64,000 nucleotides of DNA from Rhodospirillales bacterium URHD0017 (GCA_900110395.1 FODP01000005.1:430705-494704); one strand, 5' to 3'; shown: positions 38,445 to 46,702, counted from the stretch's first letter. Translations and numbers: made by a program. The notes: generated by a model from the sequence alone, not told the origin.

Positions 38445-39670
38445 TGACCGCAGCCGTGCGCCACTACCTGATCGTGATGGCGTCGTACTGGGGCTTCACC
38501 CTGGTCGACGGCGCGTTGCGCATGGTCGTGCTGCTGCATTTCTTCAAGCTCGGCTATTCGCCCTTCACGCTCGCCTTCCTGTTCCTGCTCTACGAGTTCG
38601 CCGGCATTGTCGCCAACCTGGCCGGCGGCTGGCTCGCCGTGCGCTTCGGCATTCCGCGCATGCTGATGGCAGGCCAAGCGCTGCAGATCGCCGGCCTCGT
38701 CATGCTGTCGGCGCTCGATCCCGGCTGGAGCGCCGCCGGCTCGGTCGCCTGGGTGGTGGCCGCCCAGGGCATCGCGGGCCTCGCCAAGGACTTCACCAAG
38801 ACCGCGTCGAAATCGGCCATCAAGGCCACGGCGGCCGAGGGAGCGGGCCAGCTCTTCCATTGGGTGGCATGGTTCACCGGCTCCAAGAACGCCATGAAGG
38901 GCGTGGGCTTCTTCGTCGGCGGTCTGCTGCTCGATCTTGTCGGCTTCAATCCGGCGCTGTGGCTGATGGCCATCATGATCGCCGCCATCCTGGTGGCCGG
39001 CCTGCTGCTGCCGCGCCCGCTCGGCAAGGCCAAGGCCTCGAAGTCCATGCGCGAGCTGTTCGCCAAGTCGCGCGGCGTCAACCTGCTGGCAGCGGCGCGC
39101 ATCTTCCTGTTCGGTGCGCGCGACGTCTGGTTCGTCGTCGCCCTGCCGGTCTTCCTCTATGCCGCTGGCTGGCGCTTCGTCGAGGTCGGCGGCTTCCTCG
39201 CAGCCTGGACCATCGCCTATGGCGGCATCCAGGCCATTGCCCCGCGCCTGGTCGCGCGCAGCGCCGATGGGCTGAGCCGCGAAGTGCCCAACGCGCGTCT
39301 GTGGGCCGGCCTGCTGGTCGCCGTGCCGCTGGCGGTGGCCGTGCTGCTGCAGCGGCCCGGCCTGTGGCATCCCGACTTCGTCGTTGCGGTGGGACTGGCA
39401 ATGTTCGCCCTGCCGTTCGCGGTGAACTCCTCGCTCCACTCCTATCTCATCCTGGCCTATGCCGGCTCGGAGAAGGCGGCCGAGGATGTCGGCTTCTACT
39501 ACGCCGCCAACGCCACGGGACGGCTGCTGGGCATCCTGCTGTGCGGCGCGCTCTATCAGGTGGGCGGCATGACCGCCTGCCTGCTGGGGTCGGCAGGCAT
39601 GCTGCTTGCCTGCTGGGCGATCACGTTTCTGCTGCCCACGCGCGCGGCCGGTGCGGCATCGACCGCTTGA
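38444..39670 (+). CDS. arsJ: Organoarsenical efflux MFS transporter ArsJ
   Basis: A 408-residue MFS protein with about twelve helices. The N-terminal region YWGFTLVDGALRMVVLLHFF and the loop ELFAKSRGVNLLAAARIFLF match ArsJ. It should export 1-arseno-3-phosphoglycerate made by the adjacent GAPDH; the product then breaks down to arsenate outside. The ATG at 38444 overlaps the GAPDH stop by one base; a GTG one codon upstream would also be possible. Confidence 0.93.
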   Translation: MTAAVRHYLIVMASYWGFTLVDGALRMVVLLHFFKLGYSPFTLAFLFLLYEFAGIVANLAGGWLAVRFGIPRMLMAGQALQIAGLVMLSALDPGWSAAGSVAWVVAAQGIAGLAKDFTKTASKSAIKATAAEGAGQLFHWVAWFTGSKNAMKGVGFFVGGLLLDLVGFNPALWLMAIMIAAILVAGLLLPRPLGKAKASKSMRELFAKSRGVNLLAAARIFLFGARDVWFVVALPVFLYAAGWRFVEVGGFLAAWTIAYGGIQAIAPRLVARSADGLSREVPNARLWAGLLVAVPLAVAVLLQRPGLWHPDFVVAVGLAMFALPFAVNSSLHSYLILAYAGSEKAAEDVGFYYAANATGRLLGILLCGALYQVGGMTACLLGSAGMLLACWAITFLLPTRAAGAASTA

Positions 39671-39683
39671 CCAAACCCCTGCA

Positions 39684-39709
39684 ATTCGATTATTCGCGAA
39701 TGATGGAAA
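39684..39709 (+). promoter_or_regulatory. Candidate ArsR operator, site 2, before acr3
   Basis: The 26 bases begin ATTCGATTATTCGCGAAT and end GATGGAAA. They contain the perfect palindrome ATTCGCGAAT (39692-39701) and the core TTCGA-N2-ATTC seen at three other places in the island. It lies 16 bases before the acr3 start, in the only notable gap after arsJ, so acr3 may have its own regulated promoter. Confidence 0.5.
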
Positions 39710-39724
39710 TATCGCTGCCGGCTG

Positions 39725-40801
39725 ATGTCGCTCTTTGAACGCTACCTCACCCTCTGGGTCGCCCTCTGCATCGTCGCCGGCATTGCGCTGGGACACCTCT
39801 TCCCCGGGTTGTTCCACGCCATCGGCGCAGCCGAGCTGGCGCACGTCAACATTCCCGTCGCCGTCCTGATCTGGCTGATGATCATCCCGATGCTGGTGAA
39901 GGTCGACTTCGCCGCCATCGGCAAGGTGCGTGAGCACTGGCGCGGCATCGGCGTCACCCTGTTCATCAACTGGGCAGTCAAGCCGTTCTCCATGGCCCTG
40001 CTGGGCTGGCTGTTCATTGGCTATCTCTTCCGGCCGTGGCTGCCGGCCGACCAGATCGACAGCTACATCGCCGGCCTGATCCTGCTGGCGGCCGCGCCCT
40101 GCACCGCCATGGTGTTCGTGTGGAGCAACCTTTCCGACGGCGAGCCCGACTTCACGCTGACCCAAGTGGCGTTGAACGACACCATCATGGTCTTCGCCTT
40201 CGCGCCGATCGTCGGCCTGCTGCTGGGGCTCTCCGCCATCCGCGTGCCGTGGCAGACGCTACTGCTGTCGGTCGGGCTCTACATCGTAGTGCCCGTGCTC
40301 CTGGCCCAGATCATCCGCCGCCGCGTGCGGGCACGCTCAGGTATGCAGGGCCTCAGCGCGCTGCTCGGCCGCCTGCAGCCGGTGTCCCTGGTCGCCCTGT
40401 TGACCACACTCGTCCTGCTGTTCGGCTTTCAGGGCGAACAGATCATTTCCCAGCCGCTGATCATCGCCCTGCTGGCCGTGCCCATCCTGATCCAAGTCTA
40501 CTTTAACTCGGGGCTGGCCTATCTCCTGAACCGCGCCACCGGCGAGGCGCATTGCGTGGCCGCACCCTCGGCGCTGATCGGCGCCAGCAACTTCTTCGAG
40601 CTCGCTGTAGCCGCCGCCATCAGTCTGTTCGGCTTCTCGTCCGGCGCCGCCCTGGCGACGGTGGTCGGCGTACTGATCGAAGTCCCGGTCATGCTGTCGG
40701 TGGTGACGATCGTCAACGCCAGCAAGGGTTGGTACGAGGACGGCGCCGCCGTGGAGCGCCGCGACCGGGCCACCACGCCCAATGCCGCGGGCAGACGATA
40801 A
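39725..40801 (+). CDS. acr3: Arsenite efflux permease Acr3
   Basis: A 358-residue protein with ten predicted helices. The essential cysteine of the family is Cys126 in AAPCTAMVFVWS, and the later GASNFFELAVA stretch is conserved. Acr3 exports arsenite using the proton gradient and is distinct from the ArsB family. It takes the As(III) released by the ArsC domain of the fusion upstream, giving this island two exits: As(III) through Acr3 and arsenophosphoglycerate through ArsJ. Confidence 0.95.
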   Translation: MSLFERYLTLWVALCIVAGIALGHLFPGLFHAIGAAELAHVNIPVAVLIWLMIIPMLVKVDFAAIGKVREHWRGIGVTLFINWAVKPFSMALLGWLFIGYLFRPWLPADQIDSYIAGLILLAAAPCTAMVFVWSNLSDGEPDFTLTQVALNDTIMVFAFAPIVGLLLGLSAIRVPWQTLLLSVGLYIVVPVLLAQIIRRRVRARSGMQGLSALLGRLQPVSLVALLTTLVLLFGFQGEQIISQPLIIALLAVPILIQVYFNSGLAYLLNRATGEAHCVAAPSALIGASNFFELAVAAAISLFGFSSGAALATVVGVLIEVPVMLSVVTIVNASKGWYEDGAAVERRDRATTPNAAGRR

Positions 40802-40820
40802 TTCGATATTTCTGGAAATA
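40801..40820 (+). promoter_or_regulatory. Candidate ArsR operator, site 3
   Basis: ATTCGATATTTCTGGAAATA starts like site 2 and contains the perfect inverted repeat TATTTC-TG-GAAATA (40807-40820). It lies just upstream of the -35 box of the arsR promoter and begins at the acr3 stop. The match to sites 1, 2 and 4 is partial. Confidence 0.4.
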
Positions 40821-40823
40821 CGG

Positions 40824-40852
40824 TTGACAGACCCGATAGCCGTCTCTAGATT
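40824..40852 (+). promoter_or_regulatory. Sigma-70-type promoter of the second arsR
   Basis: TTGACA at 40824-40829 is a full -35 match, followed after 17 bases by TAGATT at 40847-40852. The expected start of transcription is around 40,858-40,860, which falls on the arsR start codons at 40856 and 40859. The message would therefore be leaderless. Confidence 0.7.
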
Positions 40853-40855
40853 GGT

Positions 40856-41191
40856 ATGATGAAGCTCGATGACGCCGCTGCCCGCCTGGAAGCCCTCGGC
40901 AACCCGACGCGCCTGAAGATCTACCGCATCCTGGTGCGGGCAGGCGAAGAGGGCATGCCGGTCGGCCGTCTGCAGGAGCGGCTCGACATCGCCGCCTCGA
41001 CCCTATCGCACCATCTCAAGGCGCTGGTCGGCGTCGGCCTTGTCACCCAGACCCGCGAGGGCACCACCCTCGCCTGCCATACCAACTTCGAAATGATGCG
41101 CGGCCTGATCAACTACCTGAACGAGGAATGCTGCGTCGAGGGCACGTGCCCGCCGGTGCGCCAGCCCAAGCCGGCAAAGGTCGCCGCCTGA
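40856..41191 (+). CDS. arsR: ArsR family arsenic-responsive repressor
   Basis: A 111-residue ArsR/SmtB winged-helix protein: RLEALGNPTRLKIYRILVRAG, then LDIAASTLSHHLKAL as recognition helix. The C-terminal cysteines in EECCVEGTC are a likely As(III) site placed after the DNA-binding domain rather than in the recognition helix. Two ATG codons stand in a row at 40856 and 40859; no ribosome site precedes them, and the promoter position implies a leaderless message. It lies between acr3 and the flavoprotein gene. Confidence 0.93.
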   Translation: MMKLDDAAARLEALGNPTRLKIYRILVRAGEEGMPVGRLQERLDIAASTLSHHLKALVGVGLVTQTREGTTLACHTNFEMMRGLINYLNEECCVEGTCPPVRQPKPAKVAA

Positions 41192-41210
41192 AAAATTTTT
41201 TGCCCTGCTA

Positions 41211-41225
41211 TTTCGATGATTCTAG
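41211..41225 (+). promoter_or_regulatory. Candidate ArsR operator, site 4
   Basis: TTTCGATGATTCTAG has the TTCGA-N2-ATTC core in the 51-base spacer between arsR and the flavoprotein gene. It follows an A-rich then T-rich stretch (41190-41202). Function is inferred from motif recurrence. Confidence 0.35.
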
Positions 41226-41242
41226 GAGAACAGGAGAACACC

Positions 41243-42652
41243 ATGCCCGACGCCCTCAGCCCCAAGCCCAAGACCGTCGCCATCCTGGGCGCGGGTCCCG
41301 TCGGCCTTGCCGCCGCTGCCCACGTGCTCGAACGCGGCATGCAGCCGGTGGTGCTCGAAGCCGGCCCGCAGATCGGCCATGCCGTACGCCAATGGAGCCA
41401 CGTGCCGCTGTTCTCGCCGTGGGAATACGCCATCGACAGGGCCTCGGAACGCCTGCTGGTGGCCGCCGGCTGGAACTCGCCGCCGCCCCATCAGTACCCG
41501 ACCGGCGGAGAGCTGCTGGCCCAGTATCTCGAGCCGCTGGCCACGCGCACGCCGCTCAAGGACCACATCCGCACCTCGAGCATGGTGACCAGCGTCGGCC
41601 GCGCCGGCTTCGACAAGATGAAGAGCAACGGCCGCGCCTTCGAGCCTTTCACCATCCGCTACCAGAACGGCAAAGGGCCCGAGCAGCTCAAGGCCGATGC
41701 GGTGATCGACGCCACCGGCACCTGGTTCTCGCCGAATCCGGCCGGCGCCGACGGCCTGCCGGCGATCGGCGAGCGCGAGCAGCAGGAGCGCATCGCCTAC
41801 GGCATGCCCGACGTGCTGGGCCGCGAGCGCGCGCGCTATGCCGGCCGCACCGTCGCCGTTTTAGGCGCCGGCCATTCGGCAATCGGCACGCTGATCGAGC
41901 TCGTGCGCCTCAAGGACGAGGCCCCGGGAACCGAGGTCATCTGGCTGCTGCGCGGGACCGCGCCCGAGAAGGCCTTCGGTGGCGGCGCCAACGACAAGCT
42001 CGCCGCGCGCGGCGCGCTGGGCGCCGCCTTCGCCAAGCTGGTGATGGACGGCAAGATCTGCGTCGAGACCGGCTTCCGCGTCTCCCATATCGGCCGCGAG
42101 GGCGACAAGCTGCGCGTCGGCTCGGGATCGGGGTCTTGCGGCCGCTTCGTCGCCGTCGACGAGCTGGTCGTAGCGACGGGCTTCCGGCCCGACTTCGACT
42201 TCCTGCGCGAGGTCCGGCTGTCGCTCGACCCGGCGGTCGAATGCCCGCCGATCCTGGCCCCGCTGATCGATCCCAACATCCACAGCTGCGGCACCGTGCG
42301 CCCGCACGGCGCGCGCGAGCTCGCCCAGCCCGAGCCCGGCTTCTACTTCGCCGGCATGAAGAGCTACGGCCGTGCGCCGACCTTCCTGATGCTGACCGGC
42401 TACGAGCAGGTCCGCTCGATCGTGGCCGACATCGCGGGCGACCGAGAAGCCGCCGAAAGGGTCGAGCTGGTGCTGCCCGAGACCGGCGTCTGCTCGGGGC
42501 CCGGACCGGAGGCCAATCTCGCCGACGTGGGCAAGGCCGATGCCGCCGGCTGCTGCGGCGGCCCGGCACCGACCACGCCGGATGCCGTGAGCGGCTGCTG
42601 CGTGGCCGACGTCAAGGCCAAGCAGGACGGCAAGAAGGGCTGCGGCTGCTGA
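41243..42652 (+). CDS. FAD/NAD(P)-binding flavoprotein of arsenic operons with cysteine-rich tail (ArsO-like)
   Basis: A 469-residue two-dinucleotide-binding flavoprotein: FAD motif ILGAGPVGLAAAAHV near residue 15 and NAD(P) motif VLGAGHSAIGTLIEL near residue 205, with VVATGFRPDFDF later. This architecture resembles flavin monooxygenases found in arsenic clusters and called ArsO; the reaction is not established. The last 60 residues hold CCGG, SGCC and a closing KKGCGC, seven cysteines in all, absent from ordinary members. They look like a metal-thiolate binding tail. The ATG at 41243 has AGGAG upstream; an earlier in-frame ATG nine codons before is less likely. Confidence 0.8.
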   Translation: MPDALSPKPKTVAILGAGPVGLAAAAHVLERGMQPVVLEAGPQIGHAVRQWSHVPLFSPWEYAIDRASERLLVAAGWNSPPPHQYPTGGELLAQYLEPLATRTPLKDHIRTSSMVTSVGRAGFDKMKSNGRAFEPFTIRYQNGKGPEQLKADAVIDATGTWFSPNPAGADGLPAIGEREQQERIAYGMPDVLGRERARYAGRTVAVLGAGHSAIGTLIELVRLKDEAPGTEVIWLLRGTAPEKAFGGGANDKLAARGALGAAFAKLVMDGKICVETGFRVSHIGREGDKLRVGSGSGSCGRFVAVDELVVATGFRPDFDFLREVRLSLDPAVECPPILAPLIDPNIHSCGTVRPHGARELAQPEPGFYFAGMKSYGRAPTFLMLTGYEQVRSIVADIAGDREAAERVELVLPETGVCSGPGPEANLADVGKADAAGCCGGPAPTTPDAVSGCCVADVKAKQDGKKGCGC

Positions 42653-42678
42653 CGGCAGCCCGCGTGCGGCTGCCGCGG

Positions 42679-43200
42679 CTACTTCGGCGGCCGCAGCAGA
42701 CGATGACGCAGCAAGGCATGGACGACGAGCGGCAAGGCGACTGCCGCCGGCCCGAGCCAGTACGCGATGGTCGGCAAGTACCGCCACAGCGGCAGGTTCT
42801 TGCCGTTGTCGACATAGAAGGCGGTCAGCAGCAGGACGTACGACGCCACCATGCCGAGGAGATGCACCTGCAATCGCAGGCGCGTGACCGGCCGGTGGCG
42901 AAGCATCTGTCGAGCCACCGTTGCGGCACCGAACGAAAGCACGCCGAGCACAAACAGATGGTCGTTCTCGGCCCACCGGGCGACGGAGAGTGCGGACGCC
43001 GTCAGGAAGACACCACCCAGGAACCAATAGTAGATGGTGCCAAACCGCGAATGGCGGCCTCGGCCCTTGCGGCTCAGCATCGCGACGATGCCCGTCACGA
43101 CGCACACGATTCCCATCGCCACGTGGATGGCGACGACACCCAGGAACCACGACGAGGTCGAGGGTATCGGGATGCCCGCGATGACCGTCACTTCATCCAC
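42679..43200 (-). CDS. Membrane protein of the DUF2306 type
   Basis: A 173-residue protein with about four to five helices. The loop RKGRGRHSRFGTIYYW after the second helix matches DUF2306 proteins, which carry a similar R-H-x2-G pattern. The GTG start at 43200 follows GGAG; the frame gives no ATG nearby. It is read away from the third arsR gene across an 83-base spacer that holds an inverted repeat, so it may share its regulation. Function unknown. Confidence 0.7.
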   Translation of the reverse strand: MDEVTVIAGIPIPSTSSWFLGVVAIHVAMGIVCVVTGIVAMLSRKGRGRHSRFGTIYYWFLGGVFLTASALSVARWAENDHLFVLGVLSFGAATVARQMLRHRPVTRLRLQVHLLGMVASYVLLLTAFYVDNGKNLPLWRYLPTIAYWLGPAAVALPLVVHALLRHRLLRPPK

Positions 43201-43234
43201 CCGGCGTCGAGCTCCGGTGATGATGACACCATAG

Positions 43235-43250
43235 AACTAGTTTTATAGTT
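43235..43250. promoter_or_regulatory. Candidate operator between DUF2306 gene and third arsR
   Basis: AACTA (43235-43239) and TAGTT (43246-43250) are inverted half-sites around an AT-rich centre in the divergent spacer. It differs from the TTCGA-type motif of the island, in line with a different ArsR paralogue. Function inferred. Confidence 0.4.
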
Positions 43251-43283
43251 GCATAATGACCCCCCTGTCACTAGCCTTCCGCA

Positions 43284-43610
43284 ATGAATCGCGCGCTGGC
43301 GGCCCGTTGCCTGAGCGAGCTCGGGAACCTCACCCGGCTCGATATCTATCGTTTGCTGGTGCAGGCCGGGCTCGACGGCCTCAACATCCGCGAGATCCAG
43401 ACGCGGCTCGGCATTCCTGCCTCCACCCTGGCGTTCCATCTTCGCGGGCTGGTCAACGCCGAACTGGTCGTGCAGCAGAAGGTCGGACGAGAAATCGTCT
43501 GCCGCGCCCATCATCGCCAGCTGAGCGCCGTGATCGAATTCCTGCGCGACAAATGCTGCGCCGGCCTCGAAGACGATCCGACCGCAGCGCCGGCGCGGCG
43601 GGCCGGATGA
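43284..43610 (+). CDS. ArsR/SmtB family regulator (third in island)
   Basis: A 108-residue winged-helix protein: ELGNLTRLDIYRLLVQAGLD and LGIPASTLAFHLRGL as recognition helix. A cysteine pair DKCCAG sits near residue 92, similar to the ECC site of the second ArsR. The upstream spacer has its own inverted repeat. It overlaps the following MFS gene (ATGA), and probably represses it. Inducer not known; arsenic is likely from the cysteine pair and the neighbourhood. Confidence 0.88.
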   Translation: MNRALAARCLSELGNLTRLDIYRLLVQAGLDGLNIREIQTRLGIPASTLAFHLRGLVNAELVVQQKVGREIVCRAHHRQLSAVIEFLRDKCCAGLEDDPTAAPARRAG

Positions 43611-44824
43611 TATTGGCCATCCGCGGGCTGCACCCCGGCTGGCTGGTGCTCATCGCGTCGTTCGCCGGCGTTTTCGCCACGACGCCCGGCCAGACGGTCG
43701 GCGTCTCCTCGTTCATCGATCCCATCGCCGCCGATCTCGGCTTGGCGCGCGAGCACGTACTCGTGCTCTACAGCATCGGCACCTTCCTCGGCATCCTCAC
43801 CGCACCGTCGATCGGGCGGCTGGTCGATCGCTTCGGGCCGCGCCGCCTCATCGTTCCGGTCGTGATGGCGTTGGCCGGCGCCTGTGCCTTCATGAGCCTC
43901 GCCTGGGGCGCCTTGGCGCTGGGGGTGGGTTTCGTGCTGCTGCGCGCCAGCGCCATCGCCGGCCTGAGCCTGGTCAGCTCGCAGATGGTCAATCTCTGGT
44001 TCGACCGCTTCCGCGGCCGCGTCACGGCGTTCGCCTTGATGGGGCTGGCGATGGGCGGATTGATTGTGCCGCCCTTCGCCGAGGCGGTGATGCAGGCCGA
44101 AAACTGGCGCTTGGCCTATCTCGCGCTGGGCGCTGGCGTGCTCGCGATCATGCTGCCCGTCGGCCTCGCGCTTTATCGCGACGCACCGGAGAGCCGTGCC
44201 GACCGCGACTTCGGCCGGACGGGCCGCAGCGTCTCCGTCGATGTCGGCCACGGCCTGACGCTCCGCCAAGCGGCCCGCACGACGGTGTTCTGGTATCTCG
44301 TCGCCCTCACCTTCCTGGTGAACGCGGTCAATACCGCCCTGCTCCTCGACCATGCCCGAGCGCTGACCTCGGTTGGGCTCAGCCGATCGGACGCGATCGC
44401 GCTGTTGGGTGCGGTGACCACGACGCAGGCGGCGGCGACGCTGCTGGCCGGCGTGCTGGTCGATCGCCATGGCTCGCGGTCGACCGGGCTGCTGGGGCTG
44501 GCCCTTCTGGCCGCCTCGGTAATCCTGGTCATGACGGCGCCGACCCTGGGCGGCGGCCTGCTCTACGCCGCGGCGCTCGGCGCCATGATCGGCATCCTGC
44601 AGGTCGCGCATTCGGCGGGCCTCGCCGAGCAGTTCGGCCTGGCCCATCTGGGATCGATCCGCGGCACCACGTTCGTCATCGGCGTGTCCGGCGCCGCCAT
44701 CGGCCCGCTGCCGCTCCTGATCTCACCCATCTCCGCGTACTGGATCTTCCTCGGGCTGACCGCGGTTGGCGCCATCCTGGGCCTCGTCAGCCTGCGCCAC
44801 CGCGCCGAACGGCTGGCCGCATGA
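43607..44824 (+). CDS. MFS transporter, coupled to ArsR
   Basis: A 405-residue protein with twelve predicted helices; it opens GWLVLIASFAGVFATTPGQT and has GRLVDRFGPRRL in the first cytoplasmic loop. The family resembles MFS pumps found beside ArsR regulators in other genomes, but I cannot name the substrate. It overlaps the regulator upstream and the next MFS gene downstream, each by four bases, so all three are translationally coupled. Confidence 0.85.
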   Translation: MILAIRGLHPGWLVLIASFAGVFATTPGQTVGVSSFIDPIAADLGLAREHVLVLYSIGTFLGILTAPSIGRLVDRFGPRRLIVPVVMALAGACAFMSLAWGALALGVGFVLLRASAIAGLSLVSSQMVNLWFDRFRGRVTAFALMGLAMGGLIVPPFAEAVMQAENWRLAYLALGAGVLAIMLPVGLALYRDAPESRADRDFGRTGRSVSVDVGHGLTLRQAARTTVFWYLVALTFLVNAVNTALLLDHARALTSVGLSRSDAIALLGAVTTTQAAATLLAGVLVDRHGSRSTGLLGLALLAASVILVMTAPTLGGGLLYAAALGAMIGILQVAHSAGLAEQFGLAHLGSIRGTTFVIGVSGAAIGPLPLLISPISAYWIFLGLTAVGAILGLVSLRHRAERLAA

Positions 44825-46062
44825 CAGCAGTGGCGGATCGGTCGTCCGGCGCCCGCCTGGTGGCCATCGTCTGCACCGCCCAGGTGTTCGTGCAGATCGG
44901 CGCCTTCTACTGGCCGGCGCTGCTGCCGCAGATGATGCGGCATTGGTCGCTCAGCAACAGCGAGGCCGGCTGGATCACCTCCTCGTTCTATGCCGCCTAC
45001 ATGCTCTCGGTGCCGGTGCTGGTGACGCTGACCGACCGCATCGACGCCAAGCGAGTCTACCTGTTCGGCGTCGGCTGCACGCTGCTCGCGCACCTCGCCT
45101 TCGGCCTGCTGGCCGACGGCTTCTGGTCGGCGATGGCGTTGCGCGGCCTGGCCGGCATCGGCTGGGCCGGCACCTACATGACCGGCCTGAAGCTTCTGGC
45201 CGACCAGGTCGACGCCAAGATGATGTCGCGCGCCGTCACCGGCCACGCCGCCAGCATCGGCATCTCGGGCGCCGCCTCCTACATGCTGGGCGATTTTCTG
45301 GCCGCCGAGTTCGGCTGGCGATGGGCCTTCGCCAGCGCCGGCCTCACCGCGGCGATCGCCTGGATCACCGTGGCGCTCGCCGTACCCGGCCGGCCGTCGC
45401 CGCCAGCGAAAGCTGCCGGCCAGCCGGCGCTGTTCGACTTCCGTCCGGTGCTGCGCAACCGGTCGGCCTTCGCCTATTCGCTGGCCTACTGCGTGCACAC
45501 GCTGGAAATGAATGCCTTGCGCGGCTGGGGCGTCGCCTTCCTCGCCTGGGTCGCGGTCCACAGCGGCATGACCAGCGAGTTGCTGTCGCCCACCGTCGTC
45601 ATCACCGTGCTCGGCCTTTTAGGCACGCTCACCAGCGTCCTGGGCAACGAGGCCTCGATCCGCTTCGGCCGACGCCGATTGATCGTGGGCGCCATGGTGC
45701 TGTCGATCGCAGTCGGCTTGCTGCTGGGCTTCGTCGGCTCCCAGGGCTACTGGCTCGCCGTCATCCTGATCGTGGTCTACGGCATGATCGTCTGGCTCGA
45801 CTCGTCCTCGCTCACCGCCGGCGCCGCAGGTGCGGCCGATCCGGCGCGTCGAGGCGCCACGCTCGCCGTGCATTCGATGCTGGGTTACGCGGGCGGCTTC
45901 GTCGGACCGCTGGCCATCGGCTGGACGCTCGACGCCGCGGGCGGCATGTCACCGCTGGCCTGGGGCTTGGCCTTCGGTGTGGTCGCCATTCTCATGGCAC
46001 TGGCCATGGTGGCGTTCATCGCCATCCGGCCGCGCGAGCTCGAGGGCGATCGCGGCGGCTGA
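44821..46062 (+). CDS. Second MFS transporter of the ArsR operon
   Basis: A 413-residue MFS protein with twelve helices, starting AIVCTAQVFVQIGAFYWPAL, with LTDRIDAKRVYLFG in the loop between helices 2 and 3. It shows little similarity to the preceding MFS, so it is not a tandem duplicate. Overlaps it by four bases. Two unlike MFS genes behind one ArsR regulator suggest either a two-substrate unit or a pair that acts together. Confidence 0.85.
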   Translation: MTAVADRSSGARLVAIVCTAQVFVQIGAFYWPALLPQMMRHWSLSNSEAGWITSSFYAAYMLSVPVLVTLTDRIDAKRVYLFGVGCTLLAHLAFGLLADGFWSAMALRGLAGIGWAGTYMTGLKLLADQVDAKMMSRAVTGHAASIGISGAASYMLGDFLAAEFGWRWAFASAGLTAAIAWITVALAVPGRPSPPAKAAGQPALFDFRPVLRNRSAFAYSLAYCVHTLEMNALRGWGVAFLAWVAVHSGMTSELLSPTVVITVLGLLGTLTSVLGNEASIRFGRRRLIVGAMVLSIAVGLLLGFVGSQGYWLAVILIVVYGMIVWLDSSSLTAGAAGAADPARRGATLAVHSMLGYAGGFVGPLAIGWTLDAAGGMSPLAWGLAFGVVAILMALAMVAFIAIRPRELEGDRGG

Positions 46063-46191
46063 ACGCGACGGGCGCCTGACGATCGCGTGTGTTCAATCTC
46101 TGTCCGGCCAACAACGCCCGGAAGCGGCGCATAGTGAGCGCGAAGTCGCCCCGCCGCTGATCTGGCAAACGGGCCAGGTTGGACGGTGACG

Positions 46192-46683
46192 TCAGCCGAC
46201 GTCGCGCGTCGGCCGTCCGAGGTTGGCGGCCAGCGCCCAAGCCATGGCAAAAAATGCCAGCACCTGGAACGCCGCACGGATGCTTCCCCAATGGCGGAAC
46301 CCCTCAAACGCCTGCCGCAAGGCGGTCGGGTCCTCAAGCTGTGCGACACCGAGCATGATCGGCGCCGCCTTCACCGTGCAGAGCAGGCCGGCCGCTGCCA
46401 GCAGGGCGGCGCCGTAAAGCGCGAACCTCCCGGTCGCGGCGCGGTCGAGATGGAAGCTGACGATCGCCGCGAGGATCAGCAGAAACCCGCCAATAGCTTC
46501 GACGGGGTAGAGAACAAGGCCATTGCCGAGATCGGCCTGCCGACTGAACGCCGCCCAGGCCACCGCACCGACCTGCTGCCAAGCCGGCATGGCGACGACC
46601 TCACGGTCCAGATCGGCGCCCGCCAGCAGGCCGCTCGCAGCGGCCGCCGCGATCAGGAGAGAGCGACTCCTGGACGAAATCAT
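46192..46683 (-). CDS. Small membrane protein of unknown function
   Basis: A 163-residue protein with about four helices. After an N-terminal helix, PAWQQVGAVAWAAFSRQADLGNG is followed by YPVEAIGGFLLILAAI. Topology resembles small DUF1772-like proteins, but I cannot assign a family. It follows the cytochrome c gene on the same strand after 19 bases, so it is probably part of that operon. Confidence 0.6.
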   Translation of the reverse strand: MISSRSRSLLIAAAAASGLLAGADLDREVVAMPAWQQVGAVAWAAFSRQADLGNGLVLYPVEAIGGFLLILAAIVSFHLDRAATGRFALYGAALLAAAGLLCTVKAAPIMLGVAQLEDPTALRQAFEGFRHWGSIRAAFQVLAFFAMAWALAANLGRPTRDVG

Positions 46684-46702
46684 GACGCCTCGGGATTGCG
46701 GG

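Noticed and set aside
46063..46191. Possible tRNA or small RNA in the gap between the MFS and small membrane genes
   Set aside because: No cloverleaf, anticodon arm or terminator could be drawn; GC-rich spacer only.
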